Part shown: piece after piece, positions 63,271-64,000 of the stretch
How positions within the stretch are numbered: the stretch's first letter is position 1
How the letters are laid out: the number at the start of each line of letters is the position of its first letter
Source of the DNA: Diploptera punctata
Taxonomy: Eukaryota > Arthropoda > Insecta > Blattodea > Blaberidae
Direction: 5' to 3'
Assembly: GCA_030220185.1 (NCBI GenBank)
Contig: JASPKZ010004952.1
Location: 784,001 to 848,000 of the forward strand
Length of the DNA stretch: 64,000 nt
The notes under the pieces: generated by a model
Seen by the model: the letters and a program-made list of their open reading frames with translations, nothing else
The model's database searches: none
What the model was told of the DNA's origin: nothing
Program-made: the position numbers and the translations under genes

Positions 63271-64000
63271 GAAGTAAGTTTTGAAGACCAAATAATAGCT
63301 TTTCCTAAAGACTAACGTTTTACATTCATGAGGTGACATTTATTCACTTCTTGCAACAGACGCTAAATATAAACACAAGAAAGGAACTAAATTAGATGCT
63401 ACTCATTTCAGACCTAGCTCGAAGCAAACAGCTTTGCGGAAACATAAATCACCCCTTCCTGTTTATATTCTCAAGATGTTTTAATGTCCCATCGAGTACC
63501 CGCCTACAGGGCAACAAGTAGATTGGGGAGTAGTTATTTTAGATATACAAGAAAGTACAAAATGTAAACAGCTATGTTGCCTTTGTATAAAATTTCAACT
63601 TCTGTTCATATTGTAGCGGATATATTGGTGTTTAGGTACAAGCCGAGTATCTTGAAATTAACTTCACGTACCTTTACACAAAATATTTCAAACGTACTTG
63701 ATTATTTTGCACACAAATCATTTGCTGCTATTTCTATAACGTTTATTTTATTACACAGTTCCTCACACTCGCTCATGGCTTCACTAAAAAAAAATCTTCA
63801 CTCGTCTACAATTGGGCCCCATTAACCCTCGCACCAACTCTCGCGATTTACGGACTAGTCAGAAACTCACTCCTCCTTATATTGCGAATATAGGAATAAT
63901 CAGTACGCCAATCTAAACTTTTCTCGAATAGAAGGCTCGAGAGACCGATTCTTCTAGAATCGATGTATCTGGAATATGATTTCTCCATAAACCATGTTCA
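63271..64000. other. unassigned, no gene established
   Basis: An 83-codon plus-strand frame at 63574-63825 shows no domain. Nothing else was recognised up to the window edge. Confidence 0.45.

Overview
The window looks like repeat-dominated, AT-rich genomic DNA from an arthropod, most likely a large-genome insect such as a cockroach or termite. The evidence is the mixture present: RTE and CR1-like LINEs with microsatellite tails, tRNA-derived SINEs, Tc1/mariner, Harbinger, hAT, piggyBac and Helitron remnants, and long (TA)n, (TAA)n and (CA)n tracts. The order-level placement is inference. I found no convincing host protein-coding gene, so the sequence reads as intergenic or large-intron DNA.

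Three substantial LINE loci anchor the map. A nearly intact two-ORF CR1-group LINE lies at about 26.45-30.83 kb (+). A near-full-length RTE/BovB-like LINE lies at 54.79-58.06 kb (-), with its RT broken by one frameshift. A third LINE (LINE-B, 39.5-41.3 kb, +) is split by a 738-bp MITE-like insertion. About fourteen more fragments of the same RTE family are scattered from 0.1 to 60.4 kb. They are mostly 3' ends on the minus strand, and two are internally deleted copies that keep both ends (22.4-23.0 and 52.7-53.1 kb).

Nesting is common and several boundaries can be dated relative to each other. A foldback with two outward-facing tRNA-like arms sits in an RTE at 1.5-1.9 kb (11-bp target-site duplication, TSD). 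A 596-bp Harbinger-type element sits in another RTE at 8.7-9.3 kb (TTA TSD). A Helitron-like element and a second LINE both sit in one CR1-like LINE at 10.7-12.9 kb. A hAT-like element and a foldback hairpin sit inside a 2.76-kb long-inverted-repeat transposon at 31.6-34.4 kb.

The least familiar material is, first, that 2.76-kb element. It has about 330-bp inverted repeats built from roughly 165-bp units, a near-perfect 8-bp TSD and a degenerate non-LINE coding region that I cannot assign to a superfamily. Second is a set of palindromic foldback repeats (5.8, 32.4, 45.6, 49.0, 52.1 and 61.0 kb) that share a C-Y-GATGA...GAAA core resembling half of a hammerhead ribozyme. Third are the tRNA-like foldbacks at 1.5, 15.9 and 43.8-44.4 kb. 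Fourth is a Helitron-like element at 61.8-62.9 kb that carries an apparent gag (Jockey-type ORF1) fragment absent from its 10.8-kb relative.

All family names come from motifs read by eye. Nothing was searched against a database.
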